DNA of 58,352 nt, taken from assembly GCA_017993835.1 (NCBI GenBank), contig JAGOLX010000039.1:1-58352 (forward strand), in the 5' to 3' direction. Below the pieces are notes generated by a model that saw only the letters and a list, made by a program, of their open reading frames with translations, did not search any database and had not been told where the DNA came from. This DNA is from Phycisphaerae bacterium. GTDB lineage: Bacteria; Planctomycetota; Phycisphaerae; Sedimentisphaerales; Anaerobacaceae. Below, one piece after another: positions 24,511 to 33,239 of this stretch (its first letter is position 1; the number at the start of each line of letters is the position of its first letter). Both the position numbers and the translations under genes were made by a program.

Positions 24511-24762
24511 ACCTGCAGCTTCCAGTGTCACACGTTGTTTCGTGCGACCAGTTATCGGAGTTTCGTGTTCCATGCAGGAAAAACCTTACAGATGGCCCCT
24601 CGGCAAAGCCTGCGCCTGTCCCCTGGGAATCGGGCGAATGCGGTCTTTCAGGCGGGCGGGCCGCGGTTTTCTCGGTGACGACCCTTAAGTCGTGATCCCG
24701 CGTCGTCGATCTGTCTCTCGACGCCAACACAACAGCAGATGGTTTGTCGAGGAATGGTATCC

Positions 24763-25161
24763 ATGAGTACGACGAGCGAACGCAGAATGGAACAGCGGTT
24801 GTACTACCATTGGCCGGTCTGGTTTGCCCCGGATGTCAATGGAGAGCTTTCCCAGGGGCAGATGGCCGACCTGTCGAGTCGGGGAGCGGCCTTCACCTGT
24901 TACGCGGACGACCGATGCCCCTATCTCGGCCAGCATCTGACCGCGCGGTTCAGCATCCCCCAGTATGGCCAGGACGACTCGTTCGACATGGTTGACTTCG
25001 TCCGTTCCGGCCACGTTTGCCGCGTGGAGGGCGTGAACAACGCCCTTCGTCGGATCGCGATCCAGTTCTTCGAGCCGTTGCCGATGTGTCCAGGCGAACA
25101 GGCTGCTCGCCTCGGGCAGTCCGATGATGAGGTCGCGGAGCCCGAACTGGCCCTCGTTTGA
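24763..25161 (+). CDS. PilZ-domain protein
   Basis: 132 residues from ATG 24763 (MSTTSERRMEQRLYY). GAGGA lies upstream, and the eight extra codons of the longer frame look unconserved. The single domain resembles PilZ, the c-di-GMP receptor: an ERRxEQR box at the start (the usual RxxxR site reads ERRMEQR) and a later MADLSSRGAAFTCY, which corresponds to the DxSxxG motif. It probably links c-di-GMP to an envelope or motility output. No partner gene is adjacent. Confidence 0.75.
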   Translation: MSTTSERRMEQRLYYHWPVWFAPDVNGELSQGQMADLSSRGAAFTCYADDRCPYLGQHLTARFSIPQYGQDDSFDMVDFVRSGHVCRVEGVNNALRRIAIQFFEPLPMCPGEQAARLGQSDDEVAEPELALV

Positions 25162-25178
25162 CCGTCCGATCACACAGA

Positions 25179-25221
25179 CACAAAAAGACAGGGCCGAAGA
25201 TCGCATTTGTCTCCGGCCCTG
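25179..25221 (-). terminator. Terminator of the glycine-zipper lipoprotein gene
   Basis: Read on the minus strand, CAGGGCCG (25221-25214) pairs with CGGCCCTG (25196-25189) and is followed by TCTTTTTG. It lies between the convergent PilZ and lipoprotein genes. Confidence 0.7.
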
Positions 25222-25264
25222 GATTCCTGCAACGAATCTCTACAATCCCGCAATTCTCCGCCCG

Positions 25265-25936
25265 TCATTTCTTGGCGGGCGTCTCCGGTATCCTGGACGG
25301 GAAGCCCTTGACCACCTTCTTCACCACTTTCATCACTTGCTTTTCCTCGCTGGGCGTCAGGGCATAGCCGGTCATGCCGCCCGCGGCGGCGCCGACGGCT
25401 GCGCCGAGCCATCGATCACTGGAATCTCCACCCGCCACGACGGCTCCGATTGCGGCGCCCGCAGCGGCTCCCGCGATGGTGCCAAGCGTCTTGTTCGTGC
25501 TACCCGAGCCGCTTCCCATCCAGAGAATGGTCCCATTTTCCACGTCGACCAGCTTGGCCGTCATGTCGATCTTCCCGCTCTTGAACTTGGGGATATCGAT
25601 CAGCATGACCGCCGGGACGTTGAGGAACTGGCCTGCCTTGGCGGCGCCGGATTCAGTCGTCATGTCGGACGCCTGGAACTGCTGCTCCTTCAACAGGGCC
25701 TGCACCTCCCGGCGTTCAATGAACGCATAGCCTTTCTTCATCAGCGCCATGGTGACGAGGTTGCTGATCTTGTTCTTGGCTGCGTCGCCGTAGACCCGGC
25801 CGGTCACTTCGACGATCGCGATCTTGTCGATCTTGCCGAAATCGTAACCGACCACTGCTTGGCTCTCCGCCTCGCTGCTGGCGCAGCCGGCAGCCGCCAC
25901 TACTGTCAGTAATACGCTAATCCATACTGCCTTCAT
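25265..25936 (-). CDS. CsgG/GNA1162-like lipoprotein with glycine-zipper C-terminus
   Basis: 223 residues from ATG 25936; GGGAGG is present upstream. The signal peptide ends in a lipobox (VVAAAGCAS), so it should be lipidated. The middle (YDFGKIDKIAIVEVTGRV ... ALMKKGYAFIERREVQALL) resembles the CsgG-type fold of outer-membrane-associated lipoproteins. The C-terminal part is a Gly-zipper (GTIAGAAAGAAIGAVVAGG and AAVGAAAGGMTGYAL) able to insert into a membrane. It is probably an envelope lipoprotein; a secretion role like CsgG is possible but unproven. No curli-type neighbours are present. Confidence 0.75.
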   Translation of the reverse strand: MKAVWISVLLTVVAAAGCASSEAESQAVVGYDFGKIDKIAIVEVTGRVYGDAAKNKISNLVTMALMKKGYAFIERREVQALLKEQQFQASDMTTESGAAKAGQFLNVPAVMLIDIPKFKSGKIDMTAKLVDVENGTILWMGSGSGSTNKTLGTIAGAAAGAAIGAVVAGGDSSDRWLGAAVGAAAGGMTGYALTPSEEKQVMKVVKKVVKGFPSRIPETPAKK

Positions 25937-26056
25937 TCGTGAACCTCCCAATAGTAATCAGGGTTATGGAAACAGCGCATATACGTACCCAGGCGGCACC
26001 CGGCTGTCAAGAGCATGGACTGGCGGGGAGCGAGGAGGGCCCTGGGAGAAAAAGGC

Positions 26057-26085
26057 TTGGAGGCCGCCGGGAATGCCCGTATAAT
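26057..26085 (+). promoter_or_regulatory. Predicted promoter of the nfu gene
   Basis: TTGGAG (26057-26062), 17 bp, perfect TATAAT (26080-26085), about 30 bp before the ATG. GGAG at 26104-26107 is the ribosome site. Confidence 0.55.
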
Positions 26086-26114
26086 GGCCGCCTGTTGATT
26101 CGTGGAGATCATTT

Positions 26115-26384
26115 ATGACTGACAAGGTGAATTTGAACGAAACCGGTGATGGAAAAACCTTCGAAGAGAAGGTTACCGAGGTGATAGAATCCGTCCGACC
26201 AGCTCTGCAGGGTCACGGCGGCGACGTGGAGCTGATCGGCGTGGACGAAGACAAGACCGTCCGCCTTCGTCTGCAGGGCGCCTGCCGGGGCTGTCCCGGT
26301 GCGACCATGACCATGAAGATGGGCATCGAACGCATTCTGCGGGAGAAGGTGCCCGAGGTCAAGCAGGTCGTCGCCGTCGCATGA
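26115..26384 (+). CDS. Nfu-type Fe-S cluster scaffold (NifU C-terminal domain)
   Basis: 89 residues, one NifU C-terminal domain. The CxxC cluster ligands are in GACRGCPGATMTMKMGIERI. LQGHGGDVELIGV and the ending EVKQVVAV are also typical. It would hold and hand over a [4Fe-4S] cluster to client proteins in the cytoplasm. It is a stand-alone gene, convergent with mtnA with only 5 bp between stops. No isc or suf genes are in the window. Confidence 0.92.
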   Translation: MTDKVNLNETGDGKTFEEKVTEVIESVRPALQGHGGDVELIGVDEDKTVRLRLQGACRGCPGATMTMKMGIERILREKVPEVKQVVAVA

Positions 26385-26389
26385 CGGGC

Positions 26390-27448
26390 CTATCCGAGCA
26401 GATCGCGAATGCGATCCTCGTTCGGGTTCTGAATCACACCCTTTTCCGTGATGATCGCGGCGATGTTCTGGGCCGGGGTCACGTCGAAGGCGGGATTGTA
26501 GACGCCGACGTTTTCCGGCGCGACGCGCCTGTCGCCGATCCAGGTTACCTCTGAGGCGTTCCGTTCCTCGATGGGGATCTGGTCGCCGCTGGCGAGGGTC
26601 AAGTCGAACGTGCTCGATGGAGCGGCGATGTAGAACGGAATCCCGTGGTGCTTTGCCAGGACGCTGACGCTGTACGTGCCGATTTTATTGGCCGTATCGC
26701 CATTGGCCGCGATGCGGTCGGCGCCGGTGATGACCGCTTGGATCTTGCCCTGCTTCATCAGGAAGCCCGCCATGTTGTCGCAGATCACGGTTACCTTGAT
26801 GCCTGCCCGCTGGAGTTCCCAGGCGGTCAGTCGAGCCCCTTGCAGGAGGGGCCGTGTCTCGTCGGCGTAGACCTCGAATCGCCTGCCCTTCTTCTGAGCT
26901 TCGAACATGACCGATAGCGCCGTTCCCTGTCCAGCGGTGGCGAGGGCTCCGGCGTTGCAGTGGGTCAAGACGCTGAAACCGTCGCGGATGAACTGCTCGC
27001 CGTTGGCCCCGATCCGCCGGCACATCTCGATATCCTCGGCGGAGATCGTGTTGGCCTGGGCCAGGATCGACTCCGCAAGTTGCGACGCGGTGGCCTGGGG
27101 ATTGGAGGCGACTTCCTTGGCCCTGGCTCGGATGCGGTCGAGAGCCCAGAACAGGTTGACCGCGGTCGGACGCGAGGTGGCGAGGTAATCGCATGTCTTG
27201 AGCACGTGGTCCAAAGCTTCGGCGAAGCTCTTGCGGTCGGTGTGCCACTGCAATGCCAGCGTCGGGCCATAGGCCGCCGCGACGCCAATGGCGGGGGCGC
27301 CGCGGACCGCCAGCGTTCGGATTGCCTCATGGAGCTGCTCGACGCTGCGGACCTTCAGGATGACAAACTCTGTCGGGAGCCGGCGCTGGTCGATGATATC
27401 GAGCACGCCGTCGGTCCCACCAACCCATTTCACCGTCTCTGCGATCAT
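26390..27448 (-). CDS. mtnA: S-methyl-5-thioribose-1-phosphate isomerase (eIF2B-like)
   Basis: 352 residues, full length. It isomerises methylthioribose-1-phosphate to methylthioribulose-1-phosphate in methionine salvage. Family motifs: VRGAPAIGVAAAYG (about 47-60), the catalytic-Cys region LTHCNAGALATAGQGTAL, and the catalytic-Asp motif ITGADRIAANGDTANKIGTY. Since it lies last in a sugar-catabolic strand and no other mtn gene is visible, a role on another pentose-1-phosphate cannot be ruled out. A dispersed repeat separates it from the kinase gene. Confidence 0.93.
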   Translation of the reverse strand: MIAETVKWVGGTDGVLDIIDQRRLPTEFVILKVRSVEQLHEAIRTLAVRGAPAIGVAAAYGPTLALQWHTDRKSFAEALDHVLKTCDYLATSRPTAVNLFWALDRIRARAKEVASNPQATASQLAESILAQANTISAEDIEMCRRIGANGEQFIRDGFSVLTHCNAGALATAGQGTALSVMFEAQKKGRRFEVYADETRPLLQGARLTAWELQRAGIKVTVICDNMAGFLMKQGKIQAVITGADRIAANGDTANKIGTYSVSVLAKHHGIPFYIAAPSSTFDLTLASGDQIPIEERNASEVTWIGDRRVAPENVGVYNPAFDVTPAQNIAAIITEKGVIQNPNEDRIRDLLG

Positions 27449-27470
27449 TGTTGCTTCCCTGTTGTCAAGA

Positions 27471-27583
27471 TCACCACAGAGACACAGAGATCACAGAGAA
27501 GAGGCCAGAGAGTGTGAGTGGAGAAGCGACACTCTTACTGAATTCACTCTTCTCTCTGTGTCCTCTGTGTCTCTGCGGTGAAA
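27471..27583. repeat. Dispersed 'cacagagacacagag' inverted repeat
   Basis: The left arm (27471-27503; caccacagagacacagag) and right arm (27547-27583; ctctgtgtctctgcggtg) are imperfect inverted copies with a 43-bp loop. It fills the gap between mtnA and the sugar kinase and touches the kinase stop codon. The type translates as TTETQRxQR and is widespread between bacterial genes. Confidence 0.75.
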
Positions 27584-27584
27584 T

Positions 27585-28685
27585 CTATCTGTCCACCCTG
27601 GCGCCGGCGCCCTTCATTGCTTTCTCGACTTCGCTGAGTGTCGCCATCGTCGTATCGCCCGGCGTGGTCATCGCCAGCGCGCCGTGGGCGGCGCCATAAT
27701 TGACCGCCTGCTCGGGACTCTTGCCCTCCATCAGGGCATAGATCAGGCCGGAGGCGAAGCTGTCGCCGCCGCCGACGCGGTCGTAGATCTCCAGGTCCGG
27801 CCGCGGCGTGGCCTCGTAGAACTGCCCGCCGGCGTGCATCACCGCGCCCCAGTCGTTTCGGGTCGCGGTCTTGGCGTGCCGCAGCGTCGTCGCGACCACC
27901 CTGAAGTTCGGGAACTCCTTCACCGCGGCCTCGATCATCTTCTTGAAGTTCGTCGGGTCGAGCTGCGAGAAGCCTTTGTCCAGGCCCTTGACTTCGAAGC
28001 CCAGCGCCGCGGTGAAATCCTCCTCGTTTCCGAGCATCACGTCGATATAGGGCGCGATGGCCCGATTGACCTGGCGTGCCTTCTCCTGGCCGCCAACGTC
28101 GCGCCAGAGGGAGTTGCGGTAGTTCAGATCGTAGGAGACGATCGTGCCGTGCTTCTTGGCGGTTGTGACCGCTTCGATAATGACCTGGGGCGTGGTCGTC
28201 GAGAGCGCCGCGAAGATCCCGCCCGTGTGAAACCAGCGGACGCCGTCCCGCCCGAAGATTCGGTCCCAGTCGATGTCGCCTTTCTTGAGCTGCGACGCGG
28301 TGCTGTTGGCTCGGTCGGAGCAGCCGACGGCCCCGCGGATGCCGAAGCCGCGTTCGGTGAAATTCAGGCCGACGCGGGTCTTGCGCCCGATGCCGTCGAA
28401 GGGGACCCACTTGACGTATTCCAGGCTGACCCCGCCCTGGAGCATGAGGTCTTCGAGCAGTCGGCCGACGGGATTGTCCACGATCGCGGTCGCCACCGTG
28501 GCCCGTTTGCCGAACGTCCGCTTCAGGCCGCGGGCGACGTTGTACTCGCCGCCGCCTTCCCAGACGCGGAAGGTCCGCGTCGTGTGAATTCGCTCGTCGC
28601 CAGGGTCGAGTCGGAGCATGACCTCGCCTAGCGACAGGACGTCGTATTTGCATTCCGATTGATCTCTCAGTTCGAGAATCGCCAT
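27585..28685 (-). CDS. kdgK: PfkB-family sugar kinase, probable 2-dehydro-3-deoxygluconate kinase
   Basis: 366 residues. A ribokinase/PfkB kinase: it starts KYDVLSLGEVMLRLDPGD, has the ligand-binding GGGEYNVARGL and the second PfkB signature DRVGGGDSFASGLIYAL with the catalytic Asp and anion-hole glycines. LGEVMLRLxP plus the GGxxNVA block is typical of KDG kinases (KDG to KDPG with ATP). A KDPG-type aldolase lies 4.4 kb upstream in the same strand run, which supports that substrate. An insertion around 130-150 makes it slightly longer than usual. Confidence 0.82.
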   Translation of the reverse strand: MAILELRDQSECKYDVLSLGEVMLRLDPGDERIHTTRTFRVWEGGGEYNVARGLKRTFGKRATVATAIVDNPVGRLLEDLMLQGGVSLEYVKWVPFDGIGRKTRVGLNFTERGFGIRGAVGCSDRANSTASQLKKGDIDWDRIFGRDGVRWFHTGGIFAALSTTTPQVIIEAVTTAKKHGTIVSYDLNYRNSLWRDVGGQEKARQVNRAIAPYIDVMLGNEEDFTAALGFEVKGLDKGFSQLDPTNFKKMIEAAVKEFPNFRVVATTLRHAKTATRNDWGAVMHAGGQFYEATPRPDLEIYDRVGGGDSFASGLIYALMEGKSPEQAVNYGAAHGALAMTTPGDTTMATLSEVEKAMKGAGARVDR

Positions 28686-28700
28686 GGAAACCCCATGAGG

Positions 28701-28802
28701 AATTTACGATTTACTATTTACGATTCAGTCTTGCCCGCGGCACAGAATGGGCCAACGCGAGCGCCACTCCAATAGTAAATAGTAAATCGTAAATTGTAAA
28801 TT
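28701..28802. repeat. Dispersed 'atttactatttacgatt' inverted repeat
   Basis: Left arm aatttacgatttactattta (from 28701) and right arm aatagtaaatagtaaatcgt (from 28771) are inverted copies, AT-rich against a GC-rich background. It fills the intergenic space and abuts the stop codon of the flavoprotein gene. Related copies lie at 33138-33238 and 36775-37066. Confidence 0.75.
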
Positions 28803-30841
28803 CAGCGGTCGTAGATTCTCCCCTCCCGGTAGTCCTGCCAGGCCGGCTCGAAGGCCTTTCGTTCGGTTGGAGTCTGCCTGGGCGCAATCACTGTGCTCGT
28901 GAACAGGTCGGGAGACGTTTCGTCGTATTCGAGTCGCAGAATCCCGTTTCGCAGTTCCTCATTCTCTGGTTGGAACGCGAGGGGTTCGCCTGTCGCCCGG
29001 TCGAGGATGTCCGGATGGATCGGCACACCGCTCGGGTCCAGGACCAGATACGAGCCTCGTGAGCCGCCATGCAGGGCGAGCAAATCCACGATGGCCTTCA
29101 AATAGGCGGCGCTGCACAAGGCCAGATGCTCCGCCTGGATCGCGGCGGGGAACTCGCGAGGACTCTTCACGGCCAGACCCTTCTCGTGGACTGCCCTGCA
29201 TAGGAGCAGGGCCTTCTGGAGACTCTCGCCAGCGTTGTTTGCCTCTCGGATATGCGCGGCCGACGCGGTCATGCGGTCCTGGATCTGGGCGATGACGTCC
29301 TGCGGAGCCGGGCCGGAGGAGTTGCTCCACGAGTCCAGCTTGGCGATTAGATCGGCGACTTGGCGTTCGACACCCGTCGAGTGGTCGGCGACCTCGCAAC
29401 CATAGGCGTTCACGATGTACTCCGCGGTCCGCAGGCCGCCGACCTGCCCGGCGTTGAGCGCCGAGCCGCCAGGACGCTTCACGCCGTGCGTGCCCGCCAT
29501 CTCGCCGATGACGAACGTGTGCGGGATGCTCGACTCCCACCAGTGGTTCACCGCGAAGCCGCCGTTGTTGTGCTGGGCACAGACCGCGATTTCGAGCGGC
29601 TCATTGTGTAGGTCGATGCCGTTCTCTCTGTAGATCTCGATGGCCAGAGGGTTCATGTGGGCCAGTCGTTCGATGGGCGTCGGCTGAGTCGCCCCGGCGT
29701 TTCGCAGGTATTCCGCGGCCTCCGATTCAAGCTGCTTGAGGTCGAATGCCTGTTGTGTCCTGCTGCCCACGGGATTGCGCCGGAAGTCCAGAAAGACCCG
29801 CCGGCCCTGCTGGTTCTCGTGAAAGACAATCACGTCGATCAGCGAGGACTTCAGGCCTTCGATCCTCTGTGGATCGAAGGGCCATTGATAGCCCTTGAGG
29901 AAGATGTTGCTCGCCATGCTCTTCATCGTCGGGAAGAAGTCGGCGAGGAATTCCCGCTCATCCCGACCGTCGGCGTCCGTGCTGAAGATCCGCGGGATGG
30001 CCTGCATGTACGTACCTGAGACGTTCCAGCGGAACTTCGTGCTCGCCAGTCCGAACTGGGACTCGGTGAGATTCTCGACGGCCAGACCTGCGCGGAATGC
30101 CAGACCGTGAAGGCCGACCTGGCCCTTCGGATAGACGCTGGTCCTGTACAACTCTCCCGGCCCGCCCGCCGCGAGCACAACGTTCGCTGCGAGGAACACG
30201 TTGATCGCGTACTGCGATTCCGTTGCCGACGGCCTGTCGAGGGCCGCGATGCCGACGATTCGCTTCTCGGGGCCGGAGCCGGTTGTGAGCAAGTGGGCGG
30301 CCTCCTGATTGTCGAAGAGCCGGATGCCGCAGTTGTCCGCCTGGCGTTGCAGGCATTCGCTCATGAACCGACTGGTCTTGGGCCCGGCGCTGGTGGCCCG
30401 CTCGGCGGGGTCGTGGTCGGTCTTGTAGCCGATGAAGGCGCCTGTCGAGTCGGTTGGGAAGGCGACGCCCGCCTGGACCAGGTGGTAGAACTCCCGAAGC
30501 GAGTTGATCCCTTCGATCAGGGCCAGATCGCCATGACAGCAGCCCGCGGCGGTGAGGGTCTTCGCGAACGCCTCCGCGCAGTCCGGCACGTTCGGACTGG
30601 TCCCCAGCTTGTAGTAGGTCTGCTTGTCCGATCCGCTCATCCGCGAGGCACCGAGCCTGGCGCCCCGCGTGACGATGGCAATGCGATCCTGGGCGTCCTC
30701 GATTCCCTTGCGTTTCATGAACTCACAGAGATGCACGGCGCAGTTCATGCCCGCCGCTCCGGCGCCGACGACTATCGTGTTGTAGCGGTGGAATGTCACC
30801 TGCCGGCCGGCGATCTGTCTGGTTTCCACGGGTGGCCTCAA
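28802..30841 (-). CDS. FAD-dependent oxidoreductase of the fumarate reductase/aspartate oxidase superfamily
   Basis: 679 residues from a TTG start that overlaps the upstream stop (TTGA), with GGAGAGAG just before it. FAD-binding GxGxxG: NTIVVGAGAAGMNCAVHL (about residues 20-37). The C-terminal FAD-loop GTHGVKRPGGSALNAGQVGG corresponds to the glycine-rich stretch of fumarate reductase-type flavoproteins, and a helical tail follows, as in aspartate oxidase/APS reductase. The substrate is unknown. It is flanked by sugar-acid enzymes and shares the run with an OYE-type reductase, so reduction or oxidation of a sugar-derived intermediate is likely. Confidence 0.8.
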   Translation of the reverse strand: MRPPVETRQIAGRQVTFHRYNTIVVGAGAAGMNCAVHLCEFMKRKGIEDAQDRIAIVTRGARLGASRMSGSDKQTYYKLGTSPNVPDCAEAFAKTLTAAGCCHGDLALIEGINSLREFYHLVQAGVAFPTDSTGAFIGYKTDHDPAERATSAGPKTSRFMSECLQRQADNCGIRLFDNQEAAHLLTTGSGPEKRIVGIAALDRPSATESQYAINVFLAANVVLAAGGPGELYRTSVYPKGQVGLHGLAFRAGLAVENLTESQFGLASTKFRWNVSGTYMQAIPRIFSTDADGRDEREFLADFFPTMKSMASNIFLKGYQWPFDPQRIEGLKSSLIDVIVFHENQQGRRVFLDFRRNPVGSRTQQAFDLKQLESEAAEYLRNAGATQPTPIERLAHMNPLAIEIYRENGIDLHNEPLEIAVCAQHNNGGFAVNHWWESSIPHTFVIGEMAGTHGVKRPGGSALNAGQVGGLRTAEYIVNAYGCEVADHSTGVERQVADLIAKLDSWSNSSGPAPQDVIAQIQDRMTASAAHIREANNAGESLQKALLLCRAVHEKGLAVKSPREFPAAIQAEHLALCSAAYLKAIVDLLALHGGSRGSYLVLDPSGVPIHPDILDRATGEPLAFQPENEELRNGILRLEYDETSPDLFTSTVIAPRQTPTERKAFEPAWQDYREGRIYDR

Positions 30842-32328
30842 TTCACTCTCTCCGGCAGTGCGAAGTCCTCCGCCATGCGAGGAGGCAGGCGGAACACGTC
30901 GCCCGCCTTCGTGCAGAAATAGAACGAGGACGCTGACGGCTCGCGCCCATGCCCGTCCGCCCAGAAGGCATAGAAGCCGTCATGGGCGTTCACCGGATGG
31001 CGGACGTACGTGTGATTGAACGGGCTGTTGCTCGTAATCTGCCTGACCCTCTGCCACGAGGCGCCGCGGTTGCTGCTGGTCCAGATCGCGACCTCGCCGC
31101 CGGGATTGTACGGCTGTGGGCCTGTCTCGGTCGGCGCGACGATCCGCCACGTGCCGTCGCCCTCGATGTACAGCGAGCCCATGTCGTAGTTGTTGTCGGA
31201 GGTCGTCACGGGACGGATCTCCCAGGTGGTCCCCGTCCAGCAGGCCGTGGTCCACGTTCGCGGTCCATCTTCCGGTCCGGATCGGTAGCCCCTGCTGGTG
31301 ATGTACAGGATCACCGGTCTGCCTGCTTCGTCGAAACGGATGTCCTTGACGTAGACGAGCAGACCTTCCTTCTCATAGTCGTGAACGAGGGCGTCGTTCT
31401 GCGGCGCGGTCAAGGGCAGCGTCAGTGCGCCTCCGCCCGCCGTGCGCCAGGTCTGGCCGAAGTCTGTGGTCTCGATGTAGTAGAGGTTCGTCCGCCAATT
31501 GAGCCCTTTGCCTTTCGGGTGGTAATTGAGCGCCGTGGCGGCCTTGCTCTCGCTTACGGCGCTGATCTGATAGTGGCCCTCGTCGATGGCGGCGAGCCTT
31601 TGCCACTGGGACCAGCGGACCCCGTCGGCGCTGGTCGCGAAGCAGGCTGTGCGTGCGGCCGGGTAATGGTATCGCGTGAAGAAGGCCACGAAACCCCGCC
31701 TGAGGACATGCCAAGCCTGCATGTATGAGAAGTTTGTCATGGGCACTTCATTCCCATCCTCGATCTTCGTTGGATGCACTTGCTCGAACGCATCGATGCT
31801 GTACGGTTCCTTGCTGCGATGGATATAGGAGGGTCGCGAGGTCCCGTGCGAGGTCGAGAAGATCCAGATGTACCCTTGGTCGTCGACGGAGATGACCGGG
31901 TTGTCATGGGCGTCCTTCGTGTGCTTGTCGAGCAGTATGGTCGGGCGCGGGACCTTGCCGGTCGCGTGATCGTAGTAGGAGACCATATGCAGCAGAATGC
32001 CGGACGAGTTCTTGCGGTCGTCTCCGGTTGTCAGGTCACGCTTCAAATAGGAATCCTCTGAGGTCCCGCCGTAGCAGAAGAACGTCTTGTTGACCTGGGG
32101 GCAATAGACGGCAAACGGCTTGTGCTTGGCACAGTACGTGCCCAGTCCGCCGCTGTATTTGAACCGGTATTCGTTCTGGAGCGGCTGGTTCATGTACCAG
32201 ATGCCGCGGTAGCCGGTGTCCTTGGTGTTCAAAGTCACCGCAGGCTGCGGTTCACCTATTGCGGCTGACGACGTTGCCACGACCACCGCGGCGCACAGCA
32301 ACTCGATCACACATGATTTGTCGAACAT
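30838..32328 (-). CDS. Secreted BNR-4 beta-propeller protein, possible polysaccharide lyase or hydrolase
   Basis: 496 residues from Met 32328 (MFDKSCVIELLCAAVVVATS, signal peptide). The start GYRGIWYMNQPLQNEYRFKY and the repeated 'VSVDDQGYIWIF', 'SADGVRWSQWQRL' and 'TTDFGQTWRTAGGG' units are BNR-type beta-propeller blades. This overall family (BNR_4) includes ulvan-type polysaccharide lyases (PL24/25-like) and sialidase-like enzymes; catalytic His/Tyr/Arg residues could not be assigned by eye. Followed (downstream) by a flavoprotein and preceded by an aldolase, it is probably the depolymerising enzyme of the locus. Confidence 0.75.
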   Translation of the reverse strand: MFDKSCVIELLCAAVVVATSSAAIGEPQPAVTLNTKDTGYRGIWYMNQPLQNEYRFKYSGGLGTYCAKHKPFAVYCPQVNKTFFCYGGTSEDSYLKRDLTTGDDRKNSSGILLHMVSYYDHATGKVPRPTILLDKHTKDAHDNPVISVDDQGYIWIFSTSHGTSRPSYIHRSKEPYSIDAFEQVHPTKIEDGNEVPMTNFSYMQAWHVLRRGFVAFFTRYHYPAARTACFATSADGVRWSQWQRLAAIDEGHYQISAVSESKAATALNYHPKGKGLNWRTNLYYIETTDFGQTWRTAGGGALTLPLTAPQNDALVHDYEKEGLLVYVKDIRFDEAGRPVILYITSRGYRSGPEDGPRTWTTACWTGTTWEIRPVTTSDNNYDMGSLYIEGDGTWRIVAPTETGPQPYNPGGEVAIWTSSNRGASWQRVRQITSNSPFNHTYVRHPVNAHDGFYAFWADGHGREPSASSFYFCTKAGDVFRLPPRMAEDFALPERVN

Positions 32329-32332
32329 ATCT

Positions 32333-33118
32333 CTATCCAAGGTTGAAGTTACGGCCGGTCTTGGCGATGATCTCATCGAGCGACGCGGTCGCCAAATTGA
32401 TGCCTGGATACTTCTTCGCCCGAGTTTCTTCGATCAGGTGTTTCACGACCGCCAGTTCCTTCGCGAGCAGCTTGTAGTCCTGTTCCTCGACGATCTTCTT
32501 GAGCGTGGCCTTCTCGATCATGCTGAATGATCCGCCCAGCACGAGCACGCCGGCGTTGACGTAGTCGGGGATGTTGGCGGCGGTCGTGCCGCCTGTGGGG
32601 ACCAGGCTGATCATCTTGTGCAGGGCCGGGTCGATGGCCTCGATGAACGCCGGGCCCCCGAGTTCCTTGGCCGGGAAGACCTTGCAGAGGTTTGCGCCCT
32701 TGGCGAACTGGGTGACGACTTCGGTGGCGCTGCCGCAACCGGGGATCATCGGGATATGGCCACCGAATCGCTTGTAGCCTGTGTCGCTGAAGTTCACCGC
32801 GGAGACCAGGTAGCACGCGCCGGCATCGACCACCTGCTGGAGCGTCGGCAGCGGGTCGTCCTGGTGTGCGTGGTTGTAGACCGCGGTCATGCCGGGCCAG
32901 TCGATCAGGCTGGCGGAGCCCGCGACGAAGTCGGGCATCTCCTTGCGGAGCCGCGAGAGCTTCTCCAGGGGCTTCTTGATTCGGCACGTGACCTCCATGT
33001 TGTTGACCCCCGCTTCGACGAGGGCCTGGGCGGTCCGGACGATGTCGAGCTTGTCCTGGTTGAAGACGAGAATGAAACCGTCATGGATTAGTGTGACGAT
33101 TGCCGTTTTGATGTCCAT
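32333..33118 (-). CDS. KDPG/KHG-type aldolase
   Basis: 261 residues, longer than typical Eda (about 210) by an extended C-terminal helix. Class I aldolase of the 2-keto-3-deoxy-6-phosphogluconate / 4-hydroxy-2-oxoglutarate family: the catalytic Glu is in GVNNMEVTCRIKKP, the Schiff-base Lys in LCKVFPAKELGG, and the phosphate site in VPTGGTTAANIPDYVNAGV. It would cleave KDPG or a relative to pyruvate and an aldehyde. It is separated from the BNR protein by 4 bp, so they are co-transcribed. Confidence 0.9.
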   Translation of the reverse strand: MDIKTAIVTLIHDGFILVFNQDKLDIVRTAQALVEAGVNNMEVTCRIKKPLEKLSRLRKEMPDFVAGSASLIDWPGMTAVYNHAHQDDPLPTLQQVVDAGACYLVSAVNFSDTGYKRFGGHIPMIPGCGSATEVVTQFAKGANLCKVFPAKELGGPAFIEAIDPALHKMISLVPTGGTTAANIPDYVNAGVLVLGGSFSMIEKATLKKIVEEQDYKLLAKELAVVKHLIEETRAKKYPGINLATASLDEIIAKTGRNFNLG

Positions 33119-33137
33119 GGGTCCCTCTTCGAATTGG

Positions 33138-33238
33138 GCGATTTACTATTTGCGATTTACGATTTGGCTTCGCCGGCCTGGTGTTTCGGAGCGAGCCGAT
33201 GCACACGGCCGTCAAATCGTAAATAGCAAATCGTACAT
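33138..33238. repeat. Second copy of the 'atttactatttgcgattt' inverted repeat
   Basis: Left arm around 33138-33165 (cgatttactatttgcgattt) and right arm around 33211-33238 (aaatcgtaaatagcaaatcg). It occupies the gap between the SDR and aldolase genes. Confidence 0.7.
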
Positions 33239-33239
33239 C

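Noticed and set aside
24511-24762. GGCAAAGCC (24602-24610) ahead of the PilZ gene, reminiscent of a c-di-GMP riboswitch.
   Set aside because: The other conserved parts of the GEMM motif (GCAAACC, GAAA tetraloop, receptor) were not found; an Infernal search would settle it.
27471-27583. The cacagagacacagag inverted repeat as a terminator between the kinase and mtnA.
   Set aside because: The arms are long, imperfect, and lack a T-run; it belongs to a dispersed repeat class.
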